Shown here one piece after another: positions 1 to 8,922 of a DNA stretch of 64,000 bases. Each line of letters begins with the position of its first letter. Within the stretch, counting starts at the first letter, position 1. The translations under genes and the position numbers were made by a program. The DNA is from Enterococcus sp. DIV2402 (lineage in GTDB: Bacteria > Bacillota > Bacilli > Lactobacillales > Enterococcaceae): positions 1,216,501-1,280,500 of the forward strand of contig NZ_CP147251.1 of assembly GCF_017426705.2 (NCBI RefSeq), read 5' to 3'. The notes under the pieces are model-generated. The model made no database searches, was not told the origin of the DNA, and saw nothing but the letters and a program-made list of their open reading frames with translations.

Positions 1-492
1 TTACAAAAAAATATGGTTCACTCCGTACAGCCAACCGCATTTGAAATTTTTGACGTCTTTTTACATTTAGTTGACACGGCTGTTTATTTATTAGATGAGC
101 CGATTATTTCGATGAGCAGTCGCATTCGCGATACGTCAGCTGGTATGGAGACAGCCTTTTTACAATTGGAAACGGAAAATACCACTGCAATGTTATCCAT
201 GGATTTAAAAAGCGGTGCTAGTCGTGAGCAGTATCAAGTAACTTCATCACAAGGGACAGCGGTTGTTGATAATTTGGTAACGTTACAAATATTCAATCAA
301 AACCAACAAACGACACAGACTTTTGGCGACTGGGAAGTAACCTTGAGAAAACGAGGATTTGAACAGATGGTTGAACTATTTTTAGAAGCCATTCAAACAA
401 AAGAGACGGCTAAATTACATCAAGAAAATATTTTTGTTAGTCATGAATTATGCGCAAAAATGTTAAAACAACATGAAGAACAGTCCAACTAG
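1..492 (+). CDS. Gfo/Idh/MocA-family oxidoreductase, C-terminal part
   Basis: The reading frame is open to the left window edge, so this is the C-terminal part of a longer protein. The visible part resembles the substrate-binding alpha/beta domain of Gfo/Idh/MocA NAD(P)-dependent dehydrogenases: an FDVFLHLVDTAVYLL-type helix where these enzymes have a conserved H/D pair, followed by beta strands and a helix-rich end. The NAD-binding Rossmann half lies outside the window. An ATG at 13 is internal to the family alignment and is unlikely to be the true start. Substrate cannot be told from this part. It ends 56 bases before murB and may be co-transcribed with it. Confidence 0.7.
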   Translation, partial: LQKNMVHSVQPTAFEIFDVFLHLVDTAVYLLDEPIISMSSRIRDTSAGMETAFLQLETENTTAMLSMDLKSGASREQYQVTSSQGTAVVDNLVTLQIFNQNQQTTQTFGDWEVTLRKRGFEQMVELFLEAIQTKETAKLHQENIFVSHELCAKMLKQHEEQSN

Positions 493-548
493 TAGTCAGT
501 TTGTGAAGAACATGTTAAAATGGACAAGACGTTGAGAAGAAGGAGCGT

Positions 549-1457
549 TTGTCAGTGAAAAAGGAAAAAATGATCAAAGAATTCCCTGAAATGGCTTTAT
601 TAATGGATGAGCCATTGATGAATTATACATTTACACAAACAGGTGGGCCAGCAGATATTTTAGCTTTTCCAAAAAATAGAGAAGAAGTCGAACAGTTAGT
701 CAATTATTGTCGTGAACAAGAGATTCCGTGGTTAGTCTTAGGAAATGCTAGCAATTTAATTGTACGTGACGGTGGTATTCGTGGTGTAGTCATTATGTTG
801 TTAGAGATGAATCAAATCCAAGTGAATGACACAATAATTGAAGTTGATGCCGGCGCACGTTTAATTGATACTAGCTATGCCGCATTGGATGCATCACTAA
901 CAGGATTAGAATTTGCTTGTGGGATTCCTGGAAGTATCGGTGGCGCAGTCTTTATGAATGCGGGAGCTTACGGTGGAGAAATTAATGACGTTTTTACTTC
1001 ATGTGACGTCTTATTTCCTGATGGTTCGATTCGGACACTTACAAGAGAAGATATGCATTTTAGTTATCGTCACAGCATTATTCAAGAAATGGAAGGCATT
1101 GTCTTAAATACGCGTTTTACCTTAGAAAAAGGTGAACCTTTGTCGATTAAGACCCAAATGGAGGAATTGACTTATCTAAGAGAATCAAAACAACCATTAG
1201 AATATCCCTCGTGTGGCAGTGTGTTTAAACGACCAGAAGGACATTTCACTGGAAAATTGATTCAAGACGCAGGTATCCAAGGGCTTATTTGGGGTGGCGC
1301 TCAAATCTCTGAAAAACATGCAGGCTTTATTGTGAATATCAATCATGCAACTGCAACAGATTATGTAGAATTGATTGCACATATTCAAGCAGTCATTAAA
1401 GAGAAATTTGATGTTTCATTAGAAACAGAAGTGCGTATTATTGGCGAAGAAAAATAA
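549..1457 (+). CDS. murB: UDP-N-acetylenolpyruvoylglucosamine reductase MurB
   Basis: MurB reduces UDP-GlcNAc-enolpyruvate to UDP-MurNAc with FAD and NADPH in the cytoplasm, the second committed step of peptidoglycan synthesis. Family signatures are visible: TGGPAD near residue 32, the FAD-binding GNASNLIVRDGG, GIPGSIGGAVFMNAGAYG, the catalytic serine loop YPSCGSVFKRP, and the C-terminal ETEVRIIG glutamate. Length (about 300 aa) is normal for the type without the extra loop. The longest frame begins at TTG 549, but AGGAG at 541-545 leaves only 3 bases to it. GTG at 555 has a better 9-base spacing and is the preferred start. Streptococci have murB directly before potABCD; here 6.4 kb separates them. 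Confidence 0.96.
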   Translation: MSVKKEKMIKEFPEMALLMDEPLMNYTFTQTGGPADILAFPKNREEVEQLVNYCREQEIPWLVLGNASNLIVRDGGIRGVVIMLLEMNQIQVNDTIIEVDAGARLIDTSYAALDASLTGLEFACGIPGSIGGAVFMNAGAYGGEINDVFTSCDVLFPDGSIRTLTREDMHFSYRHSIIQEMEGIVLNTRFTLEKGEPLSIKTQMEELTYLRESKQPLEYPSCGSVFKRPEGHFTGKLIQDAGIQGLIWGGAQISEKHAGFIVNINHATATDYVELIAHIQAVIKEKFDVSLETEVRIIGEEK

Positions 1458-1459
1458 TA

Positions 1460-1496
1460 AAAAACATTGGAAAGATTTCTTTTCAATGTTTTTTTG
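1460..1496 (+). terminator. Rho-independent terminator after murB
   Basis: An inverted repeat AACATTGGAAAG / CTTTTCAATGTT with a short loop is followed by a run of seven T, two bases after the murB stop. Confidence 0.8.
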
Positions 1497-1710
1497 CATT
1501 TTAGAACAACAGAAAGACATTTTAAAGGAGTGAATCATAAATAACGTTTTTTTTAATTGGCGGTTTTTCACAAATGAAATATTTTTTTTAGTTAATACAC
1601 CTAATGAAAAGGTTTTTTTAAGCGATTACAATTAAAGGTGAAAGGGACTTTGTGAAAAATAAATAAGATAACAGATTGTTTGTTAAATAAAATTAGAAAG
1701 GAAGGTAGTT
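1497..1710 (+). promoter_or_regulatory. Leader region of the allantoin permease gene
   Basis: About 210 AT-rich bases without a plausible gene. A ribosome-site-like AAAGGAG lies near 1524 but is followed by a stop within a few codons. A good site, GAAAGGAAGG, lies just before the GTG at 1711. No clear operator or riboswitch was recognised, and the promoter cannot be fixed by eye in such AT-rich sequence. Confidence 0.4.
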
Positions 1711-3177
1711 GTGGAAGTAAATGATTATCATGTGTCACCAACAGAGTTACAGCAATTAGAAAAAAGGGGATACAACCAAGATTTATTACCTAAGGATGAG
1801 ACCAAACGTAATATGGATGCCAAAAATTATTTTACATTATGGATGGGCTCGATTCATAATATCCCCAATTATACAGCAGTGGGAGGATTTTTATTTTTAG
1901 GATTATCACCACTCAATGTGATGTTAGCGCTGATTATTAGTGCAGTTGTTGTTGCAGGCTTTATGACCGTTAATGGTGTTGTAGGCTCGCGTTTTGGTAT
2001 TCCATTTGCCATGCATTTACGTTCAACTTATGGAAATGTTGGTGCAAAATTACCAGGGTTCTTGCGTGGTTGCGTGGCTGCTATTGCGTGGTTCGGTTTA
2101 CAAAACTACACTGGATCGTTAGCATTGCTCATTCTAATTGGCAAAATCTGGCCAGGATTTTTAGAATTAGGTGGGGATACAATGATTTTGGGCATTAGTA
2201 TTCCAGGATTAATTGCATTTACCGCTTTTTGGTTATTGAACGTGGCAATTGGTTTTGGTGGCGGAAATATTTTAAACAAATTTACCGCTATTCTTACACC
2301 TCTGATATATATCGTTTTTGGTGGAATGGCAATTTGGGCCTTTACAGTTGCTGGTGGAATGGGTCCTATTTTATCGTATGATACAGTAGGTGTTACACGT
2401 TCCATCCATCCGTTGTTTGGTTATCTAATGGTAATTAATTCCGTTCTAGCTGTTTGGGCTGCACCAGGCGCCAGTGTTTCTGATTTTACTCAAAATGCGA
2501 AATCAACTAAACAACAAGCTGTTGGTCAAACATTAGGTTTAGTCATCGGTTATGCCATTTTCGCTATCTTTAGTGTGGTCATTTTAATTGGAGGTTCGAT
2601 TCATTACGATATTCAAGAATGGAATGTCTTAAATATTATTGATCGTTGGGATAATTTTCCAGCAATTATTTTAGCAATGGCGGTCTTTTTACTAACAACT
2701 ATTTCAACAAACGCGACAGGCAATATTATTCCAGCGGCGTATCAGTTGACAGCATTATTCCCTAAAAAAATTAATTACAAAAAAGGCGTATTGATTGCTT
2801 CGATTATTAGTTTTGTCATTATGCCTTGGAAGCTAATGGAAAATGCAGATAGTATTTTTATTTTCTTAAATACAATCGGTGCAGTTTTAGGCCCGGTTGC
2901 AGGTGTCATGTTGACGCATTATTTCTTCGTTAATAAACAACAAATTGATTTAGATAAGTTATACATGGATCCAACGAAAAATAACAAAAACAACCAATAT
3001 CATGGCATTAATCGTCAAGCCTACATTGCCACAATTGTTGCGTTATTATTGAGTTTGAGTGGACAATTTATTTCTAGCCTAAAAATGATTTCAGATATTT
3101 CATGGTTAGTTGGCTTTGCAGCAGCGAGTATCATTTATCTTGGTTTACAAAAATTTTCAACAAAAACAAATGATTAA
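1711..3177 (+). CDS. NCS1-family nucleobase/allantoin permease
   Basis: A 488-residue membrane protein with about 12 hydrophobic segments and the NCS1 (nucleobase:cation symporter-1) pattern. A conserved N-terminal segment (NYFTLWMGSIHNIPNYTAVGG, about residues 38-58) precedes TM1. A FGIPFAMHLRSTYG loop follows TM2, and there is a WFGLQ motif in TM3. It probably imports allantoin or a related ureide with a cation. The substrate is inferred from the allantoinase starting 18 bases after its stop. Start is GTG 1711 behind GAAAGGAAGG. Hydantoin or a purine/pyrimidine base is the alternative substrate. Confidence 0.85.
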   Translation: MEVNDYHVSPTELQQLEKRGYNQDLLPKDETKRNMDAKNYFTLWMGSIHNIPNYTAVGGFLFLGLSPLNVMLALIISAVVVAGFMTVNGVVGSRFGIPFAMHLRSTYGNVGAKLPGFLRGCVAAIAWFGLQNYTGSLALLILIGKIWPGFLELGGDTMILGISIPGLIAFTAFWLLNVAIGFGGGNILNKFTAILTPLIYIVFGGMAIWAFTVAGGMGPILSYDTVGVTRSIHPLFGYLMVINSVLAVWAAPGASVSDFTQNAKSTKQQAVGQTLGLVIGYAIFAIFSVVILIGGSIHYDIQEWNVLNIIDRWDNFPAIILAMAVFLLTTISTNATGNIIPAAYQLTALFPKKINYKKGVLIASIISFVIMPWKLMENADSIFIFLNTIGAVLGPVAGVMLTHYFFVNKQQIDLDKLYMDPTKNNKNNQYHGINRQAYIATIVALLLSLSGQFISSLKMISDISWLVGFAAASIIYLGLQKFSTKTND

Positions 3178-3194
3178 AGATGGAGGAATGGATA

Positions 3195-4559
3195 ATGAGT
3201 TATGATTTAGTCATCAAAAATGGATTAGTTATTTTGGAAGGCGGCGAGGTGCAAACCGATGTTGCAGTCAACGACGGATTAATTGCAGCAATTGGCACTG
3301 ATTTAACGGGTGAAAAAGAAATTGATGCGACAGGTTTAGTTGTTAGTCCTGGAATGGTAGACGCGCATGTGCATATTACTGACCCTGGTGGTGGCTATCG
3401 TGATGAATGGGAAGGATATGTAACAGGAACAGCAGCTTGTGCCAAAGGCGGCGTGACGTCATTCATGGAGATGCCTTTAAATCAGGTTCCAGCAACTGTT
3501 GATGCCAAGTCATTAAACATTAAATATCAAGCAGGAGAAGGTAAATTAAAAGCTGATGTGGGCTCATTTGGTGGATTAGTCCCATTTAATTTAGAAGGTG
3601 GTATCCAAGAGTTAAATGAAGGTGGCGTTGCAGCCTATAAATGTTTTATGGGGACATGTGGCGACCGCACAATCGATGGCGATTTTATGAACGTGGATGA
3701 TTATGCTTTGTATGAAGGGATGAAACAAATCGCCAAGACCGGTAAAGTCTTAGCGATTCATGCTGAAAATGCACCAATTACGGATAAATTAGGTGAAATT
3801 GCTTATAAAAATGGTGAAACAACCTTAAAAGCTTATGTGGCAACACGTCCTGTTTTTACAGAAGTCGAACCTATTCGTCGTGCGATTTTACTTGCCAAAG
3901 AAACTGGCTGTCGCATTCACATTTGTCATATTGCTTGTCCTGAAGGCGTGGAAGAAGTGACCAAAGCACGCAATGAAGGTGTAGATGTAACGTGTGAAAC
4001 TTGTACACATTATTTATACTTTGAAACGGATGAATTAGATGCGATTGGTCCAGTTGTGAAATGCTCTCCGCCAATTCGTGATAAAAAAGCACAAGACGGT
4101 TTATGGGAAAAAGTCTTACGAGAAGAAATTGCTTTTGTAACATCCGATCATTCACCATGTACACCAGATTTAAAAGAGAAAGACAATGCCTTTGAAGCTT
4201 GGGGAGGAATCTCAGGTGTACAAAATAATGTCGATGTCCTTTTTGATGAGGGCGTTCAAAAACGCGGCATGTCTTTAGATTTATTTGCACGACTTATCGC
4301 AACAAATCCAGCAGACCGTTATGAGTTAACACAAAAAGGTCGAATCAGTGTTGGGAAAGATGCCGACTTTGTGTTAATTAAACCTAATGCACCGTACATG
4401 TTAAAAGCAGAAGATTTAGCATATCGCAATCAAATTAGTCCTTACATTGGTCGTGAAATTGGTGCACAAGTTGTGCAAACAATTTTACGTGGAACAACTG
4501 TTTACAGTCAAGACGAGGGTGTTTCCGAAGAATTTGTAGGAACATTTATCAAAAAATAA
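3195..4559 (+). CDS. allB: Allantoinase (cyclic amidohydrolase)
   Basis: Allantoinase opens the hydantoin ring of allantoin to allantoate, allowing use of this purine breakdown product as a nitrogen source. The protein is a standard amidohydrolase: metal motif DAHVHITDPGG near residue 58, the lysine region AAYKCFMG (candidate carbamylated Lys), AIHAEN, HICHIAC, and the aspartate in VTSDHSPC. Length (about 454 aa) is normal. An in-frame ATG exists at 3180, but GGAGG at 3182-3186 lies inside that extension and is 8 bases from ATG 3195, so 3195 is chosen. It forms a two-gene unit with the upstream permease. No allantoate amidohydrolase or ureidoglycolate gene is in the window. Dihydropyrimidinase is a less likely alternative. 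Confidence 0.88.
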   Translation: MSYDLVIKNGLVILEGGEVQTDVAVNDGLIAAIGTDLTGEKEIDATGLVVSPGMVDAHVHITDPGGGYRDEWEGYVTGTAACAKGGVTSFMEMPLNQVPATVDAKSLNIKYQAGEGKLKADVGSFGGLVPFNLEGGIQELNEGGVAAYKCFMGTCGDRTIDGDFMNVDDYALYEGMKQIAKTGKVLAIHAENAPITDKLGEIAYKNGETTLKAYVATRPVFTEVEPIRRAILLAKETGCRIHICHIACPEGVEEVTKARNEGVDVTCETCTHYLYFETDELDAIGPVVKCSPPIRDKKAQDGLWEKVLREEIAFVTSDHSPCTPDLKEKDNAFEAWGGISGVQNNVDVLFDEGVQKRGMSLDLFARLIATNPADRYELTQKGRISVGKDADFVLIKPNAPYMLKAEDLAYRNQISPYIGREIGAQVVQTILRGTTVYSQDEGVSEEFVGTFIKK

Positions 4560-4562
4560 AAC

Positions 4563-4604
4563 AAAAAAGCATTCAAATTCGATTAGGAATTTGAATGCTT
4601 TTTA
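4563..4604. terminator. Bidirectional terminator between allB and the S-component gene
   Basis: A perfect inverted repeat (AAAAGCATTCAAATTC / GAATTTGAATGCTTTT, 6-base loop) with A and T tracts on both sides, placed between two convergent genes, so it can stop transcription from either side. Confidence 0.9.
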
Positions 4605-5246
4605 TTAAACACTACGTTGCTTCGTTAATTTTAGTAATACTGAAGTTACAGCAGCTGTTGCAATTCCTGCAACAATTGATTCTGGCACTCCTTGGACAAA
4701 AATTACTGAAATAATTGCCCCATAAACTGCATTTCCAGCTGCACCAATTTTTTCTGCATAATCATTTTGGAACAAGAAATAAATCATATTCATAACTAAA
4801 ATGGTATTCGTTAATCCACCAGAAACACCGGCAATAAAGAGACTTACCGCATTTCCGCGATTTTTAAACGCTTTTTTACACCATTGATAAACAAAATATG
4901 GAACAACACCAATTAAAATACGTGGAATAAAGGCAATTAAAATCGCTTTCCAGCTTCCCATCCCCGTCTCACCAAGAGGCGTAATAAAGGGAGAAAAAAT
5001 AAATGATAGTGGTGAAACCACGATTGTTGCACGAACCATACTAATTAAACCAAAACAACCACCTAAAAATGCACCCAATTTAGGACCCAAAATAATTGAT
5101 CCGATAATTACGGGAATGTGTAATGTTGTCGCATTAATAACTCCCAGTGGAATAAATCCCAAAAACGGTACACTAGCTAGTAAAATCAAAATAGCTAAAA
5201 ATGAAGCTGTTAATACTAGCTGAAATGTTTTTTCATTTTGTTTCAT
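4605..5246 (-). CDS. ECF transporter S component, probably pantothenate-specific (PanT-like)
   Basis: A 213-residue protein with about six hydrophobic segments in the ECF S-component fold, the substrate-binding subunit that docks on the shared EcfA/A'/T energy module. An LHIPVIIGSIILGPKLGAFLGG-type stretch, typical of the family, is seen near residues 42-63. No ATPase or EcfT gene is nearby, as expected for a group II system. Specificity is inferred from context: it is last in a reverse-strand set after CoaB and CoaC, and S components beside CoaB/CoaC in streptococci and relatives have been proposed to import pantothenate. Direct residue evidence for the ligand is not visible. Confidence 0.78.
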   Translation of the reverse strand: MKQNEKTFQLVLTASFLAILILLASVPFLGFIPLGVINATTLHIPVIIGSIILGPKLGAFLGGCFGLISMVRATIVVSPLSFIFSPFITPLGETGMGSWKAILIAFIPRILIGVVPYFVYQWCKKAFKNRGNAVSLFIAGVSGGLTNTILVMNMIYFLFQNDYAEKIGAAGNAVYGAIISVIFVQGVPESIVAGIATAAVTSVLLKLTKQRSV

Positions 5247-5258
5247 AGAAACCCTCCT

Positions 5259-5807
5259 TTATGCTTCCAAAGTCGCCTTTACTTGCGCGACAATGGTTTC
5301 AACTGTTGCTAATGCACCAGTACCAAAATCTCCACACGCTAGTAAAGATTGGCGTGGTGTTATTTCTTTATACCCAACTTCTTTCAAAATAGCAAGATTT
5401 TTTTGCATCAAAGGATTTAGATACATGTTGGTATTCATCGCAGGAGCTACAATTTTAGGCACATCAAAGGGCAAGGCTAATGCAACGGTTGAGATTAAAT
5501 CATCCGCAAGACCGTGGGCTAATTTGCCAATAATATTAGCGCTGGCAGGAGCTACAATAAACAAATCAGCTTGTTTAGCTAATTCAATATGGTTAATTTT
5601 TTCGGGAACAATTTCTTCCATGACGTCTGTATGAATGGGGCGTTTGGATAAAGACTGCAAGGTTAAAGGAGTAATAAACGCTTGACTGCTCTTGGTCATC
5701 ATCACATCAACTTCATAGCCTAATTTTGTTAATTCATTGGTTAAATCAGCGGATTTGTAAGCAGAAATACTGCCACTCACGCCTAATAAAATGCGTTTTT
5801 TCATCAT
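5259..5807 (-). CDS. coaC: Phosphopantothenoylcysteine decarboxylase CoaC
   Basis: A flavoprotein that decarboxylates 4'-phosphopantothenoylcysteine to phosphopantetheine in CoA synthesis. The HFCD fold is evident: N-terminal GVSGSISAYKSADLTNEL FMN-binding loop, PASANIIGKLAHGLADDL, and the PAMNTNMYLNP substrate motif. At 182 aa it is a stand-alone decarboxylase. Many bacteria have a fused CoaBC, whereas streptococci and enterococci split it, as here. AAGGAG precedes two consecutive ATG codons; either may be used. It sits 12 bases before the S-component gene and 25 bases after coaB, so one transcript is likely. Confidence 0.93.
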   Translation of the reverse strand: MMKKRILLGVSGSISAYKSADLTNELTKLGYEVDVMMTKSSQAFITPLTLQSLSKRPIHTDVMEEIVPEKINHIELAKQADLFIVAPASANIIGKLAHGLADDLISTVALALPFDVPKIVAPAMNTNMYLNPLMQKNLAILKEVGYKEITPRQSLLACGDFGTGALATVETIVAQVKATLEA

Positions 5808-5832
5808 TCATGCTCCTTAATAGTTTTTTCTA

Positions 5833-6567
5833 TTATAGAGCGTTTAGGAGTGTTTTGACAATTAATTGAGCTATTTCTTCTTTGTTAGTAGCTTCGCCGG
5901 TGATTGTTCCTTCTTTGTTAATTAAATAACCCGTATGTTGTCCGTGATGGATTGAAGTTAAGTCATTGGCTAAAACAAAGTCAGCTTGATTGGTCATTAA
6001 GCTCTTCTGTGCTACAGCTAATAATTCTTCTTTTTCAACATCTACCAATAATTTAAAGCCGACTAAAATAGTGTTTGGTTGCAGTTGTTTAATTTGTTGA
6101 ATAACTTTTGGCGTTTTTTTCAAAATTAAAAATAACTGGTCGGTATTTGATGAAATTTTAGTTTCTCTAGTTGTTACCTCTGTTAATTGAGTTAAATCTG
6201 CTGCTGTAATTGGTTGTTTATTCTCAATGAATTGATTGATTTTTGTTAAAAATTCTTCTTGAGATAAACTTTTTTCTGGCGTAAAATCACTCACGGCCAT
6301 ACTGTGAATAACAGCATCATACGTGTGCTGCTGTAATAACTTTTGCAATTGATCGGCTAACGCTTGCGTGTCGCCAATTTCGTAGACGGTTACGTTATCT
6401 GATTGAGGGCGTAATGCATGAGCAGTGGTCACATAATCAATCGTAACGTTGTGTTTTAAAAAAGACGCTGCAATTAAGCTACCTAATTTTCCTGTAGAAT
6501 GATTGGTAATAGAACGAACTTCGTCAATTTTTTCCGAAGTTCCTCCTGCAGTAATTAAAATTCTCAT
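5833..6567 (-). CDS. coaB: Phosphopantothenate-cysteine ligase CoaB (monofunctional)
   Basis: CoaB joins 4'-phosphopantothenate and cysteine with nucleotide activation, the step before CoaC. The N-terminus shows the synthetase signature ITAGGTSEKIDEVRSITN with the STGKLG loop. MAVSDF and LVGFKL segments follow, and the C-terminal KEEIAQLIVKTL ends the fold. At 244 aa it matches the monofunctional type. Its ATG overlaps the TAA of the upstream reductase gene by one base (TAATG), implying translational coupling. Confidence 0.92.
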   Translation of the reverse strand: MRILITAGGTSEKIDEVRSITNHSTGKLGSLIAASFLKHNVTIDYVTTAHALRPQSDNVTVYEIGDTQALADQLQKLLQQHTYDAVIHSMAVSDFTPEKSLSQEEFLTKINQFIENKQPITAADLTQLTEVTTRETKISSNTDQLFLILKKTPKVIQQIKQLQPNTILVGFKLLVDVEKEELLAVAQKSLMTNQADFVLANDLTSIHHGQHTGYLINKEGTITGEATNKEEIAQLIVKTLLNAL

Positions 6568-7556
6568 TATTTCACTTCCATTTGTACAATAGTACGTCCT
6601 TGATGAGTTCCTGCTAATAAAGCATCGATGGGTTCATCTAACTCGATTAAAGACACTTCTTGATAGTGTAATTGTTCAATTAAAGGTTGATGTTGTGCTA
6701 AGAATTGCCAAGTAGCTTTTCTTTCCTCCATTTCAACATTTACTGAATCAATCCCTATTATTTTAATTCCTCTTAAAATAAATGGCAAGACAGTTGTATT
6801 CAGCTGAATACCGCCCGCATTTCCACACAAAAAGACACTGCCTCCATAGTTGACTTGACTTATTAACCCAGCCAATAAATCACCGCCAACACTATCAACT
6901 ACTGCTGCAATTCGTTGTTTATTCAATGCTTTGATTGGCTCTGGTAAAATTTCTTCAGGTTCTACGATTTCAGTCGCTCCCAAATCTTTTAGCCAAGCCA
7001 CATCTGCTTTTTTACGAGAAACAGCGGTAATATTGGTATAACCTAAGCGATGTAATAAGGCGATTGCGACACTGCCCACACCTCCTGATGCACCAGTGAC
7101 GACAACACGTCCATTTTTTGGTGTCTCTTTTGCTAATTTTGTGACAGCCAAAGCAGCAGTAAAACCGGCTGTACCAAAAATCATGGCTTCTTTGGTTGTT
7201 AAATTTTCAGGTAAAGCGACTAACCATTCTTCAGGTACTTGTTGATATTGGCTAAAGCCGCCATTAGCAGAAACACCTAAGCCATAACCTGTGACCAGTA
7301 CTTTTTGTCCGACTTGCCAGTTCTCACTACGAGACTCTATAATTTCTCCAGCTAAATCAATCCCTGGAATTTTCGGATAATCGCGAATAACGCCACTATT
7401 TTTTGCGGAAGCTAGGGCGTCTTTATAATTGATGTCAGAATAATCGACTTTAATAGCAACGTGCTTATTTGGTAGCGCTTGCGGTTCTTTTCGTACAATT
7501 CCTCTAGCATAAACATTATCTGTTTTTGTCACTTCAAAAGCTAAAAATTGTTCCAT
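6567..7556 (-). CDS. YhdH/YhfP-type quinone oxidoreductase (zinc-free MDR family)
   Basis: A medium-chain dehydrogenase/reductase of 329 aa. It has the YhdH/YhfP/AcuI hallmarks: VDYSDINYKDALA near residue 40, PGIDLAGEI, and an NADPH loop VTGASGGVGSVAIALL near residue 155. There are no structural-zinc cysteines. Relatives reduce acrylyl-CoA or quinone-like enones. Substrate here is not known. It is the first gene of the reverse-strand coaB-coaC-S-component run, and the TAATG overlap ties it to coaB although no metabolic link to CoA is obvious. Confidence 0.85.
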   Translation of the reverse strand: MEQFLAFEVTKTDNVYARGIVRKEPQALPNKHVAIKVDYSDINYKDALASAKNSGVIRDYPKIPGIDLAGEIIESRSENWQVGQKVLVTGYGLGVSANGGFSQYQQVPEEWLVALPENLTTKEAMIFGTAGFTAALAVTKLAKETPKNGRVVVTGASGGVGSVAIALLHRLGYTNITAVSRKKADVAWLKDLGATEIVEPEEILPEPIKALNKQRIAAVVDSVGGDLLAGLISQVNYGGSVFLCGNAGGIQLNTTVLPFILRGIKIIGIDSVNVEMEERKATWQFLAQHQPLIEQLHYQEVSLIELDEPIDALLAGTHQGRTIVQMEVK

Positions 7557-7823
7557 TTTAATCGCTCCTTTTATTTAACTTCTAAAAATAATTGAATAAC
7601 TCTATCATAACATATTCAATTATTTTGTTGCGGAAAAAAATAAATTAAATTGAAAGAATATACTTGTATTTTTCTGTAAAAAAAATTATCCTTAAACAGT
7701 ATGTTCTGAGGACGAGAAAAATGGATGTATATATTGTAGTAATTTTATTCAAAAAGCGAAAAACTACAAACATTTATTCGGAAATGAGGGCATATAATAA
7801 ACCAATTTGGGGAGGAAAGAATA
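7557..7823 (+). promoter_or_regulatory. Divergent intergenic region before potA
   Basis: Contains the start region of the reverse yhdH-like gene and the potABCD promoter. A TATAAT-like box near 7791-7797 is followed by GGGGAGG at about 7809-7815, 8 bases before the potA GTG. A 61-codon open frame here has no family features or ribosome site and overlaps potA, so it is not called. Confidence 0.45.
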
Positions 7824-8912
7824 GTGGGAAAACCAATCATTTCATTTAGTAATGTGGTGAAGCGGTATGACGATGATGAGACGATTTTGAAAAGTGTGAG
7901 TTTTGATATAGAAGAAGGAAAATTCTATACCTTGCTTGGTCCGTCAGGTTGTGGGAAGACGACGATTTTAAGGATTATCGCTGGGTTTTCTGAGGCGACC
8001 GAAGGAGATGTTTTCTTTGCAGGAAAACGAATTAATGATATACCTGCTAATCAACGCCAAGTGAACACTGTCTTTCAAGATTATGCACTATTTCCGCATA
8101 TGAATGTATTTGATAACGTTGCATTTGGACTAAAAATAAAAAAAATCCCTAAAAAAGAGATTGAAACAAAAGTCAAAGATGCTTTACGTTTGGTGCAATT
8201 AGGTGGTTATGAAAACCGTGAAATTAGCGAAATGTCTGGCGGGCAACGCCAACGGGTGGCGATTGCTCGAGCAATTGTCAATGAACCTAAAGTCTTGTTG
8301 CTAGATGAACCATTGTCTGCTTTGGATTTAAAACTTCGTACTGATATGCAATATGAATTGCGTGAATTGCAACAACGTTTGGGTATTACGTTTATTTTTG
8401 TTACGCATGACCAAGAAGAAGCCTTGGCAATGAGTGATGAAATCTTTGTTATGAATAAAGGAAAAATCGTTCAAAGTGGGACACCAGTAGATATTTATGA
8501 TGAACCAATTAATCATTTTGTAGCAGATTTTGTTGGTGAAAGTAATATTGTCAATGGAACGATGATTGAAGATAATTTAGTTGAATTTGTTGGCAAACAA
8601 TTTGAATGTGTCGACGGCGGCATGCGTAAAAATGAGCCAGTAGAAATTGTGATTCGTCCTGAAGATTTAAGCCTAACTTCTACTGAAAAAGGAAAGTTGA
8701 GTGTTCGTGTAGACACCCAATTATTCCGTGGCGTGCATTATGAAATTATTTGTTATGATGAACAGGAAAATGAATGGATGGTTCATTCAACGAGAAAAGC
8801 GGTTGAAGGTAGTCAAATTGGTTTGTCCTTTGAACCTGAAGATATCCACGTGATGCGTTTTAATGAATCGGAAGAAGATTTTGATGCCCGACTAGAAAGT
8901 TACGAAGAGTAG
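7824..8912 (+). CDS. potA: Spermidine/putrescine ABC transporter ATPase PotA
   Basis: Cytoplasmic ATPase of the polyamine importer. Walker [10 protein letters not shown] at residues 39-47, Q-loop [10 protein letters not shown], signature [10 protein letters not shown], Walker [13 protein letters not shown] and switch His THD are all present. A C-terminal TOBE-like regulatory domain runs from about residue 240 to 362. Start is GTG 7824 with GGAGG 8 bases upstream. It is first of four tightly packed genes (A-B-C-D). Confidence 0.95.
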   Translation: MGKPIISFSNVVKRYDDDETILKSVSFDIEEGKFYTLLGPSGCGKTTILRIIAGFSEATEGDVFFAGKRINDIPANQRQVNTVFQDYALFPHMNVFDNVAFGLKIKKIPKKEIETKVKDALRLVQLGGYENREISEMSGGQRQRVAIARAIVNEPKVLLLDEPLSALDLKLRTDMQYELRELQQRLGITFIFVTHDQEEALAMSDEIFVMNKGKIVQSGTPVDIYDEPINHFVADFVGESNIVNGTMIEDNLVEFVGKQFECVDGGMRKNEPVEIVIRPEDLSLTSTEKGKLSVRVDTQLFRGVHYEIICYDEQENEWMVHSTRKAVEGSQIGLSFEPEDIHVMRFNESEEDFDARLESYEE

Positions 8913-8922
8913 GGGGGAGAAA

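Noticed and set aside
3871..4290. 139-codon reverse frame inside allB
   Set aside because: Antisense shadow of a clear amidohydrolase gene.
7664..7849. 61-codon open frame before potA
   Set aside because: No ribosome site, overlaps potA, low-complexity AT-rich translation with no motif.
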